Shown in pieces: positions 43,810 through 55,700 of a DNA stretch of 64,000 bases; positions within the stretch are counted from its first letter, which is position 1; each line of letters opens with the position of its first letter. The position numbers and the translations under genes are program-made. Source of the stretch: Amorphophallus konjac (lineage: Eukaryota > Streptophyta > Magnoliopsida > Alismatales > Araceae); assembly GCA_022559845.1 (NCBI GenBank), contig CM040121.1, positions 564,829,581-564,893,580 of the forward strand. Direction: 5' to 3'. The notes under the pieces were generated by a model. That model did not search any database. It was not told the origin of the DNA and worked only from the letters and a program-made list of their open reading frames with translations.

Positions 43810-45115
43810 ATACGACAAAAGGGGGTGACGAGTGTACCTCCACGCTCGGGGTGTGGGGAAGATTTCCCGGCCGAGATCCGGAACTCCCGGTATAGAAATA
43901 ATTAATAATTACAGAAATAATGCTAAGCCCACTCCACGCAGGGTGGTAACAGGCGACACGTGGGATCCGGGAGCACCAATCTCGGGTTGGCGGGCAACAG
44001 TCGATGGCACTCGGGCGGACGCGGTCGGCCGGTTCAGCTCCGTTCACTCGGGCCCACCGAATGGTACGTGCGACCCGCTGCTGGTACGGCGGCGTCCGGG
44101 GCGACTCCTGGCTGCAGTGACTGACGGGGACGCTCCTGGAGTGTCCCGGGTCGATCCCCGGGAGCGGCGGTCGCCGGAGTGGAGGCGGGCGATTTCTTGG
44201 GAATTATCTCCCAATGCTGTCCCGCAGCTGTGTTTCTGTCCAGATCTGCGCGCTCCGGTGAGATCTGCTGGTACGCTCAACTCCGACTTCGGATCGGGAC
44301 CCAAAAGGTACCGTTGGAAAGAGGACTTAAAATCCTACAACATATTGGAACTACAGACTCGTCCAACGGTTGGCTTGAAAATGGGAGATACTGCAAACTG
44401 ACTAAGCACACTGTCTCGAAATAAAGAACAGACATGACAGAACCTAACCTCCGTGATCAAGGGCTTTGACCAATGATCAAATGGGCGAATTAGGACCAGA
44501 TATTTTTATGGTAAGTAGAGGGGAGGGTGACGGAGACGCACATAGCTCATTTGTGAGATTTGGACAACATTTGATGGGTGATAAAAATCGGCTATGAAGA
44601 TCTATCCTAGACCTACACATAGGCAGATTTTGAGGAAGATGAACATGTGGATGGGAAAGGAGGCAAACGGACTCTGATCGACCTACAAATTGAACTGGAA
44701 ATGTCCTCTGATGGGGGGAGCCTACCCTAAAAGTTTCGTGACGATCCAATGGTCGGATCTCCCGTACCAATTCTTTCACCGAGCTGCTGTCCTGAAACTT
44801 CGAGTTTGGGGCAGCAGGATGAAGACCGGCTTGTGGAGACTGAACGGCGGCACGAACGGCGGCGGCGGCGGCGGTGAACGTTCACAGAAGATAGAGGAAG
44901 AAGAGCAGTAGAAGAAATATGAGGGAGATAGAAGATTTGGGATCAGATCTAGAGAGAGTTGGGGGTGGGAGGAGGAAGAACACCAAGAACACTCAAAAGA
45001 GAGAGGGGAATGCACACCAATCAATATTCTCTTCAATTTTATCATTAGTTCCACACAAAATACAACAAGAGACTATAAATATGAAAACCCTAGATCTAGA
45101 CCCAAGGACATCCAC
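43810..45115 (-). repeat. Distal part of a chromovirus 3' LTR, split by CACTA
   Basis: On the minus strand this continues from 61043-60718 once the CACTA element is removed. It contains a TATA-like CATATTTATAG (complement of 45074-45084) and a CT-rich leader. The left boundary is not determined. The assignment rests on continuity with the pol gene at 61051-64000 and the exact CACTA target duplication. Confidence 0.45.
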
Positions 45116-45129
45116 CACTACAAGAAAAA
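45116..45129 (+). repeat. Left terminal inverted repeat of CACTA
   Basis: CACTACAAGAAAAA is an exact inverted match to 60704-60717. Confidence 0.95.
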
Positions 45130-45385
45130 GTGGCTATAGCGACCGAATTAGAGACCGATTAAATCGGTCGCTAGTCGGTCCCAAATAGAGACCAATTCGG
45201 CGACCGAAATAATCGGTCGCATATCTGAGACCGTTTTGGAGACCGAATTTATTTCGGTCGCCGAATTGGTCGCTATATTTAGCTCGAATTTATTCCGGTC
45301 TCTTTTTTTTCAAAATCGACCGAATTGGAGACCGATGTTGCGACCGAATATATTTCGGTCTCTAATCGGTCGCTGATATGACTGC
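45130..45385. repeat. Left subterminal repeats (GCGACCGA) of CACTA
   Basis: About 17 copies of (G)(A/C)GACCGA or its complement occur in both orientations within 255 bp. In En/Spm such repeats bind the TnpA protein. The role here is by analogy. Confidence 0.85.
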
Positions 45386-45759
45386 ATTTACAGCGCGACC
45401 ATCTCCCCCCTGCATTGATAACCTTCCTCCACCGGAGCTCTCCCCTCCCCCTCCGGCCCCCTCGCCCTCCCCCCCCCCCCCTCTGCCTTGCGGCCACGGG
45501 CGTGGCGAGCGGCGTGGTGGTGGACGGACGCCGGAGCTCGCTGTCTCGGCCAGCCCCGCACCATCCTCGCCGTCGACCTCGTCGGTCCCCGTCGTCCTCG
45601 TCGTCACCCTCCTCGGTCTGGTAAGTCCTCTCCCTCTCGATCTCCCCCCCTCTCCTCTCCCTCCAGCCCCGCGCCTCTCTCCCCCCCCCTCTCCCTCCCC
45701 GCCGGCCATCGACCATGCCCTATTTCTCATTTTTTTTCTTCTTGGAGGGGTTCCAGTGA

Positions 45760-46595
45760 GGGGGGTTTCGGTGGGAGGGGGTGGCGGGGGAGGTTGGTCT
45801 GGGAGGGGGGGTGGAGCTCGGGTGAGGGGGAGGGGGCTCCGCAGGGGAGGGGGAGGGGGCTGCGCAGGGGAGGGGGAGGGGCTCCGGTGGAGGGGAGGGG
45901 GCTCCGCAGGGGTGAGGGGGAGGGGGCTCCGGTGGACGGGAGGGGGCTGCGCAGGGGGAGGGGCTCCGGTGGGGTGAGGGGGAGGGGGCTCCGGTGGAGG
46001 GGAGGGGGCTGCGCAGGGGGAGGGGCTCCGGTGGGGTGAGGGGGAGGGGGCTCCGGTGGAGGGGAGGGGGCTGCGCAGGGGGAGGGGCTCCGGTGGAGGG
46101 GGGGCTGCGCAGGGGGATGGGCTCCGGTGGAGGGGAGGGGGCTCCGCAGGGGTGAGGGGGAGGGGGCTCCGGTGGAGGGGAGGGGGTTGCGCAGGGGGAG
46201 GGGCTCCGGTGGAGGGGGGGCTGCGCAGGGGGAGGGGCTCCGGTGGAGGGGGAGGGGCTCCGGTGGAGGGGCTCCGGTGGAGGGGAGGGGGCTCCGCAGG
46301 GGTGAGGGGGAGGGGGCTCCGGTGGACGGGAGGGGGCTGCGCAGGGGGAGGGGCTCCGGTGGGGTGAGGGGGAGGGGGCTCCGGTGGGGTGAGGGGGAGG
46401 GGGCTGCGCAGGGGGAGGGGCTCCGGTGGAGGGGGGGCTGCGCAGGGGGATGGGCTCCGGTGGAGGGGAGGGGGCTCCGCAGGGGTGAGGGGGAGGGGGC
46501 TCCGGTGGAGGGGAGGGGGTTGCGCAGGGGGAGGGGCTCCGGTGGAGGGGGGGCTGCGCAGGGGGAGGGGCTCCGGTGGAGGGGGATGACATGGA
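45760..46595 (+). repeat. G-run minisatellite in the 5' region of CACTA
   Basis: Units of about 37-40 bp are built from GGGGCTCCGGTGGAGGGGAG and GGGGGCTGCGCAGGGGGAGG or CTCCGCAGGGGTGAGGGGGA. A block starting near 46111 recurs near 46444, so there is a ~333-bp higher-order duplication. The plus strand has hundreds of bases of GGGG runs. Long proline-rich or glycine-rich frames on either strand are by-products of the repeat. Confidence 0.85.
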
Positions 46596-46652
46596 CGGGT
46601 ATATATGGTGTTCTGTGTCGGATGGTCGGGGTAGAGTGGTGAAGGGCGGAAC

Positions 46653-46767
46653 CTGTGACGATGGCTGTAAGGTTGCCGGCGTCGAGGCCTTCCGTGACCT
46701 GCTCCGCCGTAGAAGAAGAGCCAAAACCCGACGGCCCGTTTCCCCGGAACCAGCTAAACAGTCCCAT
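46653..46767 (-). pseudogene. Captured exon 1 of a TIC32-like short-chain dehydrogenase
   Basis: On the minus strand ATG at 46765-46767 opens MGLFSWFRGNGPSGFGSSST, then AEQVTEGLDAGNLTAIVTG, ending at an ACAG|GTTCCG donor. This matches the first exon of plant TIC32/WWOX-like SDR enzymes, whose next exon would begin the Rossmann GxxxGIG motif (the TG of TAIVTG is its start). No further exon of the gene is present. It lies antisense to the CACTA genes and directly beside the G-rich array, which on this strand would be the old intron. It is transduced host sequence. Confidence 0.7.
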
Positions 46768-46849
46768 CTCCACCTCCGGCCACTTCTTCAGTTCTTCCCT
46801 TCCCTCCGGTCTCCTTCCCTTCTATCTTTGATCTCCATGGCATAATGCC

Positions 46850-47560
46850 CAATTTATTTCTTTTGCTGCTGTGTGATCACTTATCCTTCTGTCAAATAAT
46901 CTTTTCCACAACTGTATACGAAGTGTATTTATGCTTGTTAGCATGATGGAAAGCATATTCATGTTTTAGGTCAGGATAAGCTGAATACCAAGCATAATTT
47001 TCAAGCGGTTACAGGGACAGAAACCTAAAAGAAATTATAACCATTTGATAACTTGGCCCTATGCTCTAGTATCAGAGATTCAGGTATAGGATTATTGGTA
47101 TATTACTTTAGTAGATTAAGGAAGAGAGTAGATCTGCTATATCTGATAGGTAACATCTAACATCCATATCCATGTGTGCGCTCAGCATAACATACTCTTT
47201 GCCTTACAATTGACCCATCCTCTCTCTCAAGTAAAGCCCCTTATTTGCATCTCTTTTCTCAATTCATTCTCATAAATCTTCTATGACTATAAGTTGTCAA
47301 ATATTATTACAATTCCAGTCACCTTGACATCAAGAAGTTTCTAGCTGGCCACAGGCTGTCAGGTACCTATGAGGATTAGTTACAATGTTTTTCTAAAAGT
47401 TTTTCTTCCTCCATCTGTTTGTTTAAAGACCTATCATACTATCTTATCCATCCTCAGTAATAAAATGGGGTTTAAGATTGCACCATATTTACTAATGTTC
47501 AAAAAGTAACATTGTATGTTTTGATGAGTGAAAAAGTGTCATTTAATGGTTATAAATGTT
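46850..47560. other. CACTA 5' non-coding sequence
   Basis: AT-rich, with no gene recognised. It may contain a short LTR-like segment preceding the primer-site-like sequence at 47578. Confidence 0.4.
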
Positions 47561-47577
47561 TCTGTCCTGCATCAGAT

Positions 47578-48078
47578 TTGGTATCAGAGCATAAGGGAAT
47601 CAACTTATTTTTATAAGTTGAGGTCCTACATTTTGTAATCAGTATGCTTCCTCTTCCGATTATTTTTACTGCATATTTACCTAATGGACAACGAGCAGAA
47701 ATTGATGTACATGAGTCGGAAGATAAGAATTGGATTTCACCTGACATTGTTAAGTCACTTGCTAAGACCGGAGAAATTGTTATTGAGGGTGACCGTGTAT
47801 TTGTGGAGTTCTCTAAGAAGTTCAAAACAGTCACGTATGATGATGGAGCTTGGTGTGACATTGGGTCAATGGCTGCCCCATTCATTATTTTAGGAAGAAA
47901 GTGGTTAGAAGAAAGAAGTGCGGTTATTGATTCAGAAAGAAAAACATGCACTTTGAGTTTAGTGTTATTTTCTTGTATTTTCGTAATTAAATTAAGGTTT
48001 ATTTTTAGTTTAGTGTTATTTAGTCGGTTATGTGTTTTGTTAATTTTAATAGTTAGGGTATTGTTGGATGAAAAGTAA
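47578..48078 (+). CDS. Retropepsin-like small frame preceded by a primer-site-like sequence
   Basis: TTTGGTATCAGAGCATAAGG at 47578-47597 looks like a Met-tRNA primer site. An ATG at 47644 opens a 144-codon frame. Its first ~105 residues (YLPNGQRAEIDVHESEDKNW, ISPDIVKSLAKTG, AAPFIILGRKWLEERSAVID) resemble the body and ILGxxWL flap partner of retroviral-type aspartic proteases. The DTG/DSG catalytic triplet is replaced by a VHESED stretch. The C-terminal ~40 residues are hydrophobic. It may be a fragment of a small retroelement trapped in the CACTA element, or a domesticated-looking remnant. Activity as a protease is unlikely. Confidence 0.4.
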
Positions 48079-48360
48079 AGTGTGTTTTATTATTGTCTTA
48101 TTCAGTAATGATACCATCAATTTCTTTACTTGATTTCTGCATAGCTAGTGACAGTGTTGTCTTTAAGCTAAAAAGTATCATGCTATATTTTATTTCTGCT
48201 AAATAGCTAGTGAAAGTGTTGTCTTTATGTTGGATGTTAAAATAAAATTCCTGTTTTCATTGTGTACATGTATTGCCAATTTCACATGTTACTGCTATGT
48301 TTTTAGATTGTGTTATTATCTTGTCAATATTTAATTAGTTGGGTGTTGTATGTGAGCTGA

Positions 48361-48393
48361 GATGCGTGGGTGCAACCTAACATTGCACGCATC
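48361..48393. repeat. Hairpin 1 upstream of the transposase gene
   Basis: GATGCGTG...GCAA pairs with TTGC...CACGCATC around a short loop. Confidence 0.7.
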
Positions 48394-48435
48394 TTAGGAG
48401 AGCGTGTTAAGCCCGTGCCAATCAACCTACCCGTT

Positions 48436-48507
48436 CAAGACTTTGGGATTGATATGCACGTTCTCATTTTGAATGATGAGAATGTGTATATCTAACTCAA
48501 AGTCTTG
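48436..48507. repeat. Hairpin 2 upstream of the transposase gene
   Basis: The left arm CAAGACTTTGGGATTGATAT (continuing GCACGTTCTCATT) pairs with the right arm AATGATGAGAATGTGTATAT (continuing CTAACTCAAAGTCTTG). The stem is about 33 bp with a few mismatches. Confidence 0.8.
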
Positions 48508-48527
48508 AATTGTCCCGTTTGGACAGT

Positions 48528-48797
48528 CTGTGAATGTTTGATCGCACTTAGGTGGTTAATTACTATATGTGTTTGTGTTGTTTGTTAAAAATTTTGGCTG
48601 CGTCTTCTCACTCCTCTCTGATATACCTTTATTGATTTTGATTATTTTCTTAACCACTTATTAGTAAGTGTTTAAGAAAATTTCTTAATCAATAAATATT
48701 TTGTGGTATATCGGAGAGGTGTGGGGAGATGCTGCCGAAATTTTTAGCAAACAACACAACACATATAGTAATTAATCGTGCGATCAAACCTTCACAG
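48528..48797. repeat. Hairpin 3, ~130-bp arms, upstream of the transposase gene
   Basis: The left arm begins CTGTGAATGTTTGATCGCAC and the right arm ends GTGCGATCAAACCTTCACAG. The arms match over about 130 bp with scattered mismatches and small gaps, and the loop is near 48660. Transcribed as one RNA this would be a long imperfect duplex. Confidence 0.85.
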
Positions 48798-48940
48798 ATG
48801 GGTTAAAAAGTGAAGATCTAAATGATATTTCCGTCCTATTTAAAATGGCAGACATGGACGATGTGAGGTAAGGGTTGTACTTTTTATTTTGTTAAACATG
48901 TTAAAGTTTTGTGTGTTTACATTTCATTCGCATAGGGAAA

Positions 48941-51900
48941 ATGTCTGAAGATCGTTCATGGATGTACCGTAGAGTAGTTGATCAGGTGGTGTCTATAGAA
49001 TTTAAAAATGGAGTTGAGAGATTCATTCAGTTTGCTTTGAGAAATTCTATTGAAGCTGTAGATTGTGAGGGTCGTATCCGATGTCCTTGTGTAGTCTGTA
49101 AGAATTTGAAGTGGCTGACAACATGGGATGTACAACGTCATTTATACAGAAAGGGGTTTGTTAAAGATTATACAAACTGGATATGTCATGGTGAAACATT
49201 GTGGTCGACCTACGAGCCTGCCAATGTTGGAAGTGGAAGTTCATATGTTGATATGGTCATAGATGCTGCTGGTCCAGGATTCAATGTTCACGAGGAGCAT
49301 GTACATAATGAAGAACCGCCAAACAAGACAGCTGAAAGATTTTATCAGCTACTCAAAGATGCTGATGAGCCATTGTGGACTGGATGTCAAAATCACTCTC
49401 GACTGTCTGCGGTGTCACAATTATTGAACTTGAAATCTGAATTTCACATCAGTGAGATTTGTTTTGATCGTTTGTTACTGATTATCAAAAGTATGTTGCC
49501 ACAAGATGAGAAATTACCTGAAAATTTTTATCGTGCAAAGAAGATGGTCACTGACTTAGGGCTTGGATATGAGAAAATAGATGCATGTCCTAATCATTGC
49601 ATGCTATATTATAATGAGGCTAAAAGTAAGGTATCATGTTCCATATGTGGTCATGATAGATTCAAGCCTAAGAAAGGGGACAATTCAAAGCAAAAAGATA
49701 TACCATATATGTCATTGCGGTATTTTCCTATTGCACCGAGATTGCAGAGAATGTATATGGCACCAAAGATAGCTCAACATATGAGATGGCATGCGGAAAG
49801 AGTACGTCGACAACATAATGTAATCAGTCATCCTGCAGATGCCGAAGCTTGGAGTCACTTTAACCGTGCTCACCCTACTTTCTCAAAAGAGTCGCGTAAT
49901 GTAAGGCTGGGTTTATGTACTGATGGATTCAATCCATTTGGAGGTTCAGTGACTTCCTACTCTTGCTGGCCAGTTTTCGTGACACCATATAATATTCCGC
50001 CAAATATGTGCATGAAACGAGAGCATTTATTTCTATCATTATTGATCCCTGGTCCAAAAAGTCCTGGGAAAAAATTAGACATATATCTCAGGCCGTTGAT
50101 TGATGAGTTGAAGTTGTTATGGACTGATGGGGTTACTACCTATGATGCATGCAGAAAACAAAATTTCACTATGAAGGCTGCATTGATGTGGACAATAAGC
50201 GACTTTCCTGCATATGGAATGTTATCTAGCTGGAGCACTCATGGAAAACTAGCATGTCCTTACTGTATGGACAGTTCCAAATCATTTGTACTTAAGCATG
50301 GTGGCAAGTCATGCTGGTTTGATTGTCATCGACGATTTCTACCAAGGGACCATCCGTTTAGAAGGCAAAAAGATGCATTCTTAAAGAACAGAATTGAATT
50401 GGAAGAAGCTGATTTTGAACGGTTGTCTGGTCCACATTTAGCAGCACGTGTACAGAACTTACCAGATATAGCACAATTGTCGAGCAGCACAAGACAACTC
50501 CCTGGATTTGGGAAGGATCACAATTGGGTCAAAAAAAGTATCTTCTGGGAATTGCCTTATTGGTCAACTCTTCTTATACGACATAACATCGACGTCATGC
50601 ATGTTGAGAAGAATGTCTTTGATAATGTGTTCAACACTGTTATGGACATAACAGGCAAAACAAAGGATAATGTGAATGCCCGTTTAGACTTGAAAATACA
50701 TTGTAAACGTCCAGAACTGTACCTTATTGATAGAAATGGTAAAACAGTTAAACCGAAAGCAAGTTACGCCCTTGGAGCTGCACAGATTAAAGAAGTATGC
50801 TCTTGGCTAAAACAGTTGAGATTTCCAGATGGTTATGTGTCTAACATTGCTCGTTGCGTGAATACAAATGAGGGGAAAATATATGGAATGAAAAGTCATG
50901 ACTGTCATGTGTTCATGCAGAGGTTGTTACCTATTGTATTTCGTGATATGATGCCGAAGGCGATATGGGGAGCAGTGACTGAGTTAAGTCAGTTTTTCAA
51001 AATTTTATGTGCATCAGAGCTCAGGTATGAAGATGTGGAAACTATTGAACAGAATGTGATCACGACAGTTTGTAGATTGGAAAAGATATTTCCACCATCA
51101 TTCTTTGATTCAATGGAGCACCTGCTTATACACTTACCATATGAGGCTAAAGTAGGAGGGCCAGTACAATTTAGATGGATGTATCCATTTGAGAGGTAAT
51201 ATATATATATTTTCTCCTCATAATTCAATTACATGGTGATGTGTTTTTCATTATCTTATGAACATTCTGGTAGGTGTATGCATGAATTGAAAATGAAAGT
51301 TCGCAACAAGGCAAAAGTAGAGGGTTCCATTGCCGAGGCGTACATTATGGAAGAAATATCAAATTTCTGTTCAATGTACTTTGAACCTGAGGTACAAACT
51401 CGTCGAACTCGGCCACCACGTAATGATGATGGGGGAGACTCCGTTCACTCTGAGCGACTGTCGATATTTAAGTATCCTGGACGTGCGTATGGACGTTCCT
51501 CGAGTCGGATGCTAAATGATAGAGAATTGCACTGTGCAGAAATTTACATCCTTTTAAATTGTATGGAGGTTGAACCTTATGTTGCGTAAGTTCTCTGCTC
51601 AAATTACATTGTGTCTATAACTTATTATTTTTCATTCCATCTATAATGCTCCAATGGTCGTAATACAGACAATTTGACTCAGAATTAATCCAAAGATGTC
51701 CATATCTCACTGACATGGAGGTTGAAAAAGAACGAGAAAAATCATTCGCTTCTTGGCTGAAATATCGTGTAAGTATTATTACTACTCTTTCTCCTTGTTG
51801 GGTCAATGACAAATTCTGACTAGTGTGCTGTCCATATGTAGGTTGAAAATGATTTTATTACTGATCAAAGAATTCGAGTGATCAGTTATGGCCCATCGAA

Positions 51901-52606
51901 AGTTGCACGTACATATCCAGCATTTATTGTGAATGGGTATAGATTTCACACTAGACAATATGGGCAGAATAAGTCAACAATGAACAGCGGGGTATGTGTG
52001 AAAGGAAGTACATATAATGAAAACGAATGTGATTATTATGGTATTATTGAGGAGATCTTAGAATTGCAATATCTCGGAGATGACAACCATATATTTCTGT
52101 TAAAGTGTCATTGGTTTGATCCTAATTCTGTTCGAAATGACACAACATATGGGATTGTCGATATCAGACATAAGTCTAAATTGAATACTTATGATCCATT
52201 CATTTTGGCCGCACAAGCCCAGCAGGTCTATTATACAAAGTATCCATCGTCTAGAAATAAAGAAAGAAATGATTGGTGGGCAGTTTGCAAGGTTAAGACA
52301 AGGCTTTTCCCGGATTATGAGTTGGATTTGACTGAAACAGAGCAGTTGGATGTGAATGCCGAATTCTTTCAATCAGACTTGGGTGATGATGTAGACTTGC
52401 CTGCTTCTAGTGATGAATCTGTGGAGGCACCGTCTTTATCTAAAGAGAATGAAGTGGAGGAAGTCGATCCAGAACAACCAGAAATACAGTTGGGGGACTC
52501 CGAAGAGGAGGAATATATTAGTGATCAAAATGAATCTGATAATGAAGATGTGAATGCTGAATTTGTTATATCTCCAACATCTGAAGAAGAAATGGAGAAT
52601 GTTTGA
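48941..52606 (+). CDS. TNP2-type CACTA transposase, four exons, 1143 codons, intact
   Basis: Exons 48941-51195, 51274-51585, 51669-51768 and 51842-52606 join in phase (AG|GTAATA...GTAG|GTGT; TTGC|GTAAGT...ACAG|ACAA; CGT|GTAAGT...GTAG|GTTG) to an uninterrupted frame. The N-terminus (residues 4-85, DRSWMYRRVV...PCVVCKN...HLYRKGF) is a Transpos_assoc domain. About 250-560 is the Transposase_21/TNP2 region with MWTISDFPAYGMLSSWSTHG, ACPYCMD and RHNIDVMHVEKNVFDNVFNT. DUF4218 spans roughly 650-800, DUF4216 about 950-1035 (WFDPN...YGIVDI...WWAVCKVK), and the acidic tail begins near 1060. It cuts at the CACTA ends. An upstream in-frame ATG at 48911 exists, but MSEDRSWMYRR is the family-like start. 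No lesions were seen. Confidence 0.93.
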
Positions 52607-52705
52607 TTAATGGTATACAATTTTATCTGGGAATTTTAATACTCTGTAACTTTCTTTCTTTCACTATTTGATGAATATGCATGTATTTTAGTACCAGTTG
52701 AAGAT

Positions 52706-55700
52706 ATGGTTCGAGGACGGCGTGGGACTCCCAGAGGTGGGAGGGGAGAGGGTAGCGGGAGGAGATTTACTTCCGTTTCACCACCGGTAGTAGGTATGTA
52801 TACTTTCATGTATAATGCATTGTAGTATTTGTTGAAAATAATTCTTTATGTTTTTGTGTTATCTGATTCTTATTTTCACAGGACCCACGACCTCTGCACC
52901 GTTACCACCGAGGGATGCACCGCTACCACCGGTAGTAGGTATGTATACTTTCATGTATAATTCATTTGAGTATTTGTTTAAAATAATTCTTTATGTTTTT
53001 GTGTTATCTGATTCTTATTTTCACAGGACCCACGACCTCTGCACCGTTACCACCGAGGGATGCACCGCTACCACCGGTAGTAGGTATGTATACTTTCATG
53101 TATAATTCATTTGAGTATTTGTTTAAAATAATTCTTTATGTTTTTGTGTTATCTGATTCTTATTTTCACAGGACCCACGACCTCTGCACCGTTACCACCG
53201 AGGGATGCACCGCTACCACCGGTAGTAGGTATGTATACTTTCATGTATAATTCATTTGAGTATTTGTTTAAAATAATTCTTTATGTTTTTGTGTTATCTG
53301 ATTCTTATTTTCACAGGACCCACGACCTCTGCACCGTTACCACCGAGGGATGCACCGCTACCACCGGTAGTAGGTATGTATACTTTCATGTATAATTCAT
53401 TTGAGTATTTGTTTAAAATAATTCTTTATGTTTTTGTGTTATCTGATTCTTATCCTTACAGGACCCACGGCCTCTGCACCGTTACCACTGACAACGGGTA
53501 CATTGACGGCCTATGCACCGCCATCACACATGGCGAGTGGATCTACACCTCCCCCAGCTGAGTCAGGTATGTTCATTTGCATATTTATGTTTTTTTGATA
53601 GTTTGTTTTATTTATACTATTTAATTCGTATAGTACGTGCTGATGACGAGGCGAGTCATCATGAGGGGGAGGGCTGTTGTAATGAGACGATGCGGGCAGT
53701 GTGGATAAATGAAGGGTACGTAATGCATTATTTTTGTTATTTATTCGTCATTGTGGTATTAATATTTTTAATTTCAGGAATAAAATAGAGCCAGCCCAAG
53801 CATCACAATTTATTACAAAGACAATTCAAGCACATTTTCCAGGCCCCATCCATCGCTTTGCTGATTTTCCGATGGGTGTTCAGGATTTATTGTTCTCTAT
53901 GTTCTTGGTATTTATCTTATTTTATCATATTAAGTCATTTTCAATTATTATTTTAACCCACTTTGTTATGTAACATATAAATTTTTGTTGTTGTTAATAT
54001 ATAGAGGAATCATCGATTCACAGAACATTCAGATGAGTTACGTGCTAGATTTGCATGGACAGCTACTGCAAGAGATAATTTCAAACATCTTATGTACAAT
54101 GCCCGAAGATATGCAAAAAAAGCATGTGCAAGTACTGATAAGAACATATGGAAGGAGCATGGGCCTGTGTGGATGAGAAAGGAGTATTGGACAGAGCTGT
54201 GCAACATTTGGGAAGCGGAGAAATGGAATGCCAATTCAAACAAAGCAAAGCAAAACAGAGCAGCGCATCCTGAAGCGAATTTACACACGGGTGGCTCTGT
54301 CTCCTTTGCAACACATAAAGCGAGATTAGTAAGTACACTTCTACATATATAAATTTTTTGTTTCTATTATGAAACTGTGATTTATTTGAATAACAGGAAG
54401 CACAGTTAAAGCGGCCAGCTCAATTTCATGAACTTTTTGATCGAACTCATAAGAAGAAAGGGACAAATGCTTACATTAGTGAGAAAGCTCGGGAGGTAGC
54501 GGTAAGTGTATACATTAATAGTTTTCATTTAAGATTAAATTGTAGAATAATTTGGTTTTGTTTTTTTTTGGTTTTTGCAGGACTCATATAGTAGACGAAT
54601 GGATGAGAGGTACGGGGATGACAGTCAGCGTCCAGAGTTGGATCCTGCCATTTGGGTTGCAGCATCTGGGGCACCCAAGAAAGGACATGTTTATGGTTTT
54701 GGACATAGCTTGGGCACGACTAGGGTGTTATCATCATGCTCGAGTTCGGTCTCACATGCGACCTCTCCATTTACCACACCAGCAGCCCCAGATGGTTCTT
54801 CCAGTGCCGCCCCGACCATGACTCCAGATATGTTTAGGCAGATCGTCAACGAGACCGTCTCTCAGAATATCTCTCAGAATATCTCAACCATCGTCGCTCA
54901 GACCGTCTCCCAGATGCTCACATCCTTGGGAATTGATAGTAGTAGAGCACCTCCTGCACCTCCTGCACAGCAGCCTCCGGTAAGTATTTTATTTGATTGA
55001 TTTTCTATTTGTTAACTCTAAATATCATCTTACAAAATATAAGAATTTAGATTGAGGAGGGGAAAATATCATTTTCTTAACTCTAAATATCATCTTACAC
55101 CTATCCTCTGGATATTAGAATCAACAGGCAGACTGTTCTGCAGGATTTTCCATAGGTGTATAGAGATTTTGGTTAGAACTGAATGGAGGCAGCGAATGGA
55201 GGCATTGTGCCTCTTGTTATGCCATTCATAGAAGAAAACATTAACAAACCTGAATGGAGGCAGCGAGAAGCAGCAACTTATGCATTTGGTTCTAAAATCT
55301 GAAATACCGGTCGGATGGCCGTGCCGGTCATTCCAATACGACCGGGGAGATGAAAGTGACTTGTCAGAACTGACGGAATCCAAATCGGATGCCCGGTTTG
55401 AGCTCGGCGCTCAAACTTCATTTTTAAAATACACTTATTTCAAATGAACTGTTAGGACGGGTCCGGGGGTCTAAAATTCGAAATACCGGTCGGATGGCCG
55501 TGCCGATCATTCCAATACGACCGGGGAGATGAAAGTGACTTGTCAGAACTGACGGAATCCAAATCGGATGCCCGGTTTGAGCTCGGCGCTCAAACTTCAT
55601 TTTTAAAATACACTTAGTTCAAATGAACTGTTAGGACGGGGCATTTGGTTCTAAAATCTGAAATACCGGTCGGATGGCCGTGCCGATCATTCCAATACGA

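Noticed and set aside
43832..44424. 189- and 81-codon plus-strand frames
   Set aside because: GC-rich sequence inside the probable LTR. Overlapping frames on both strands and no domain.
45720..46773. Proline-rich 334- and 348-codon minus-strand frames and glycine-rich plus-strand frames
   Set aside because: Produced by the G-rich minisatellite, which is open in several frames. Only the N-terminal 38 residues of one of them are real (captured SDR exon).
52848..53561. Four overlapping 85-92-codon frames (MFLCYLILIF...)
   Set aside because: They read through introns of the tandem exon repeat; the exon frame is different.
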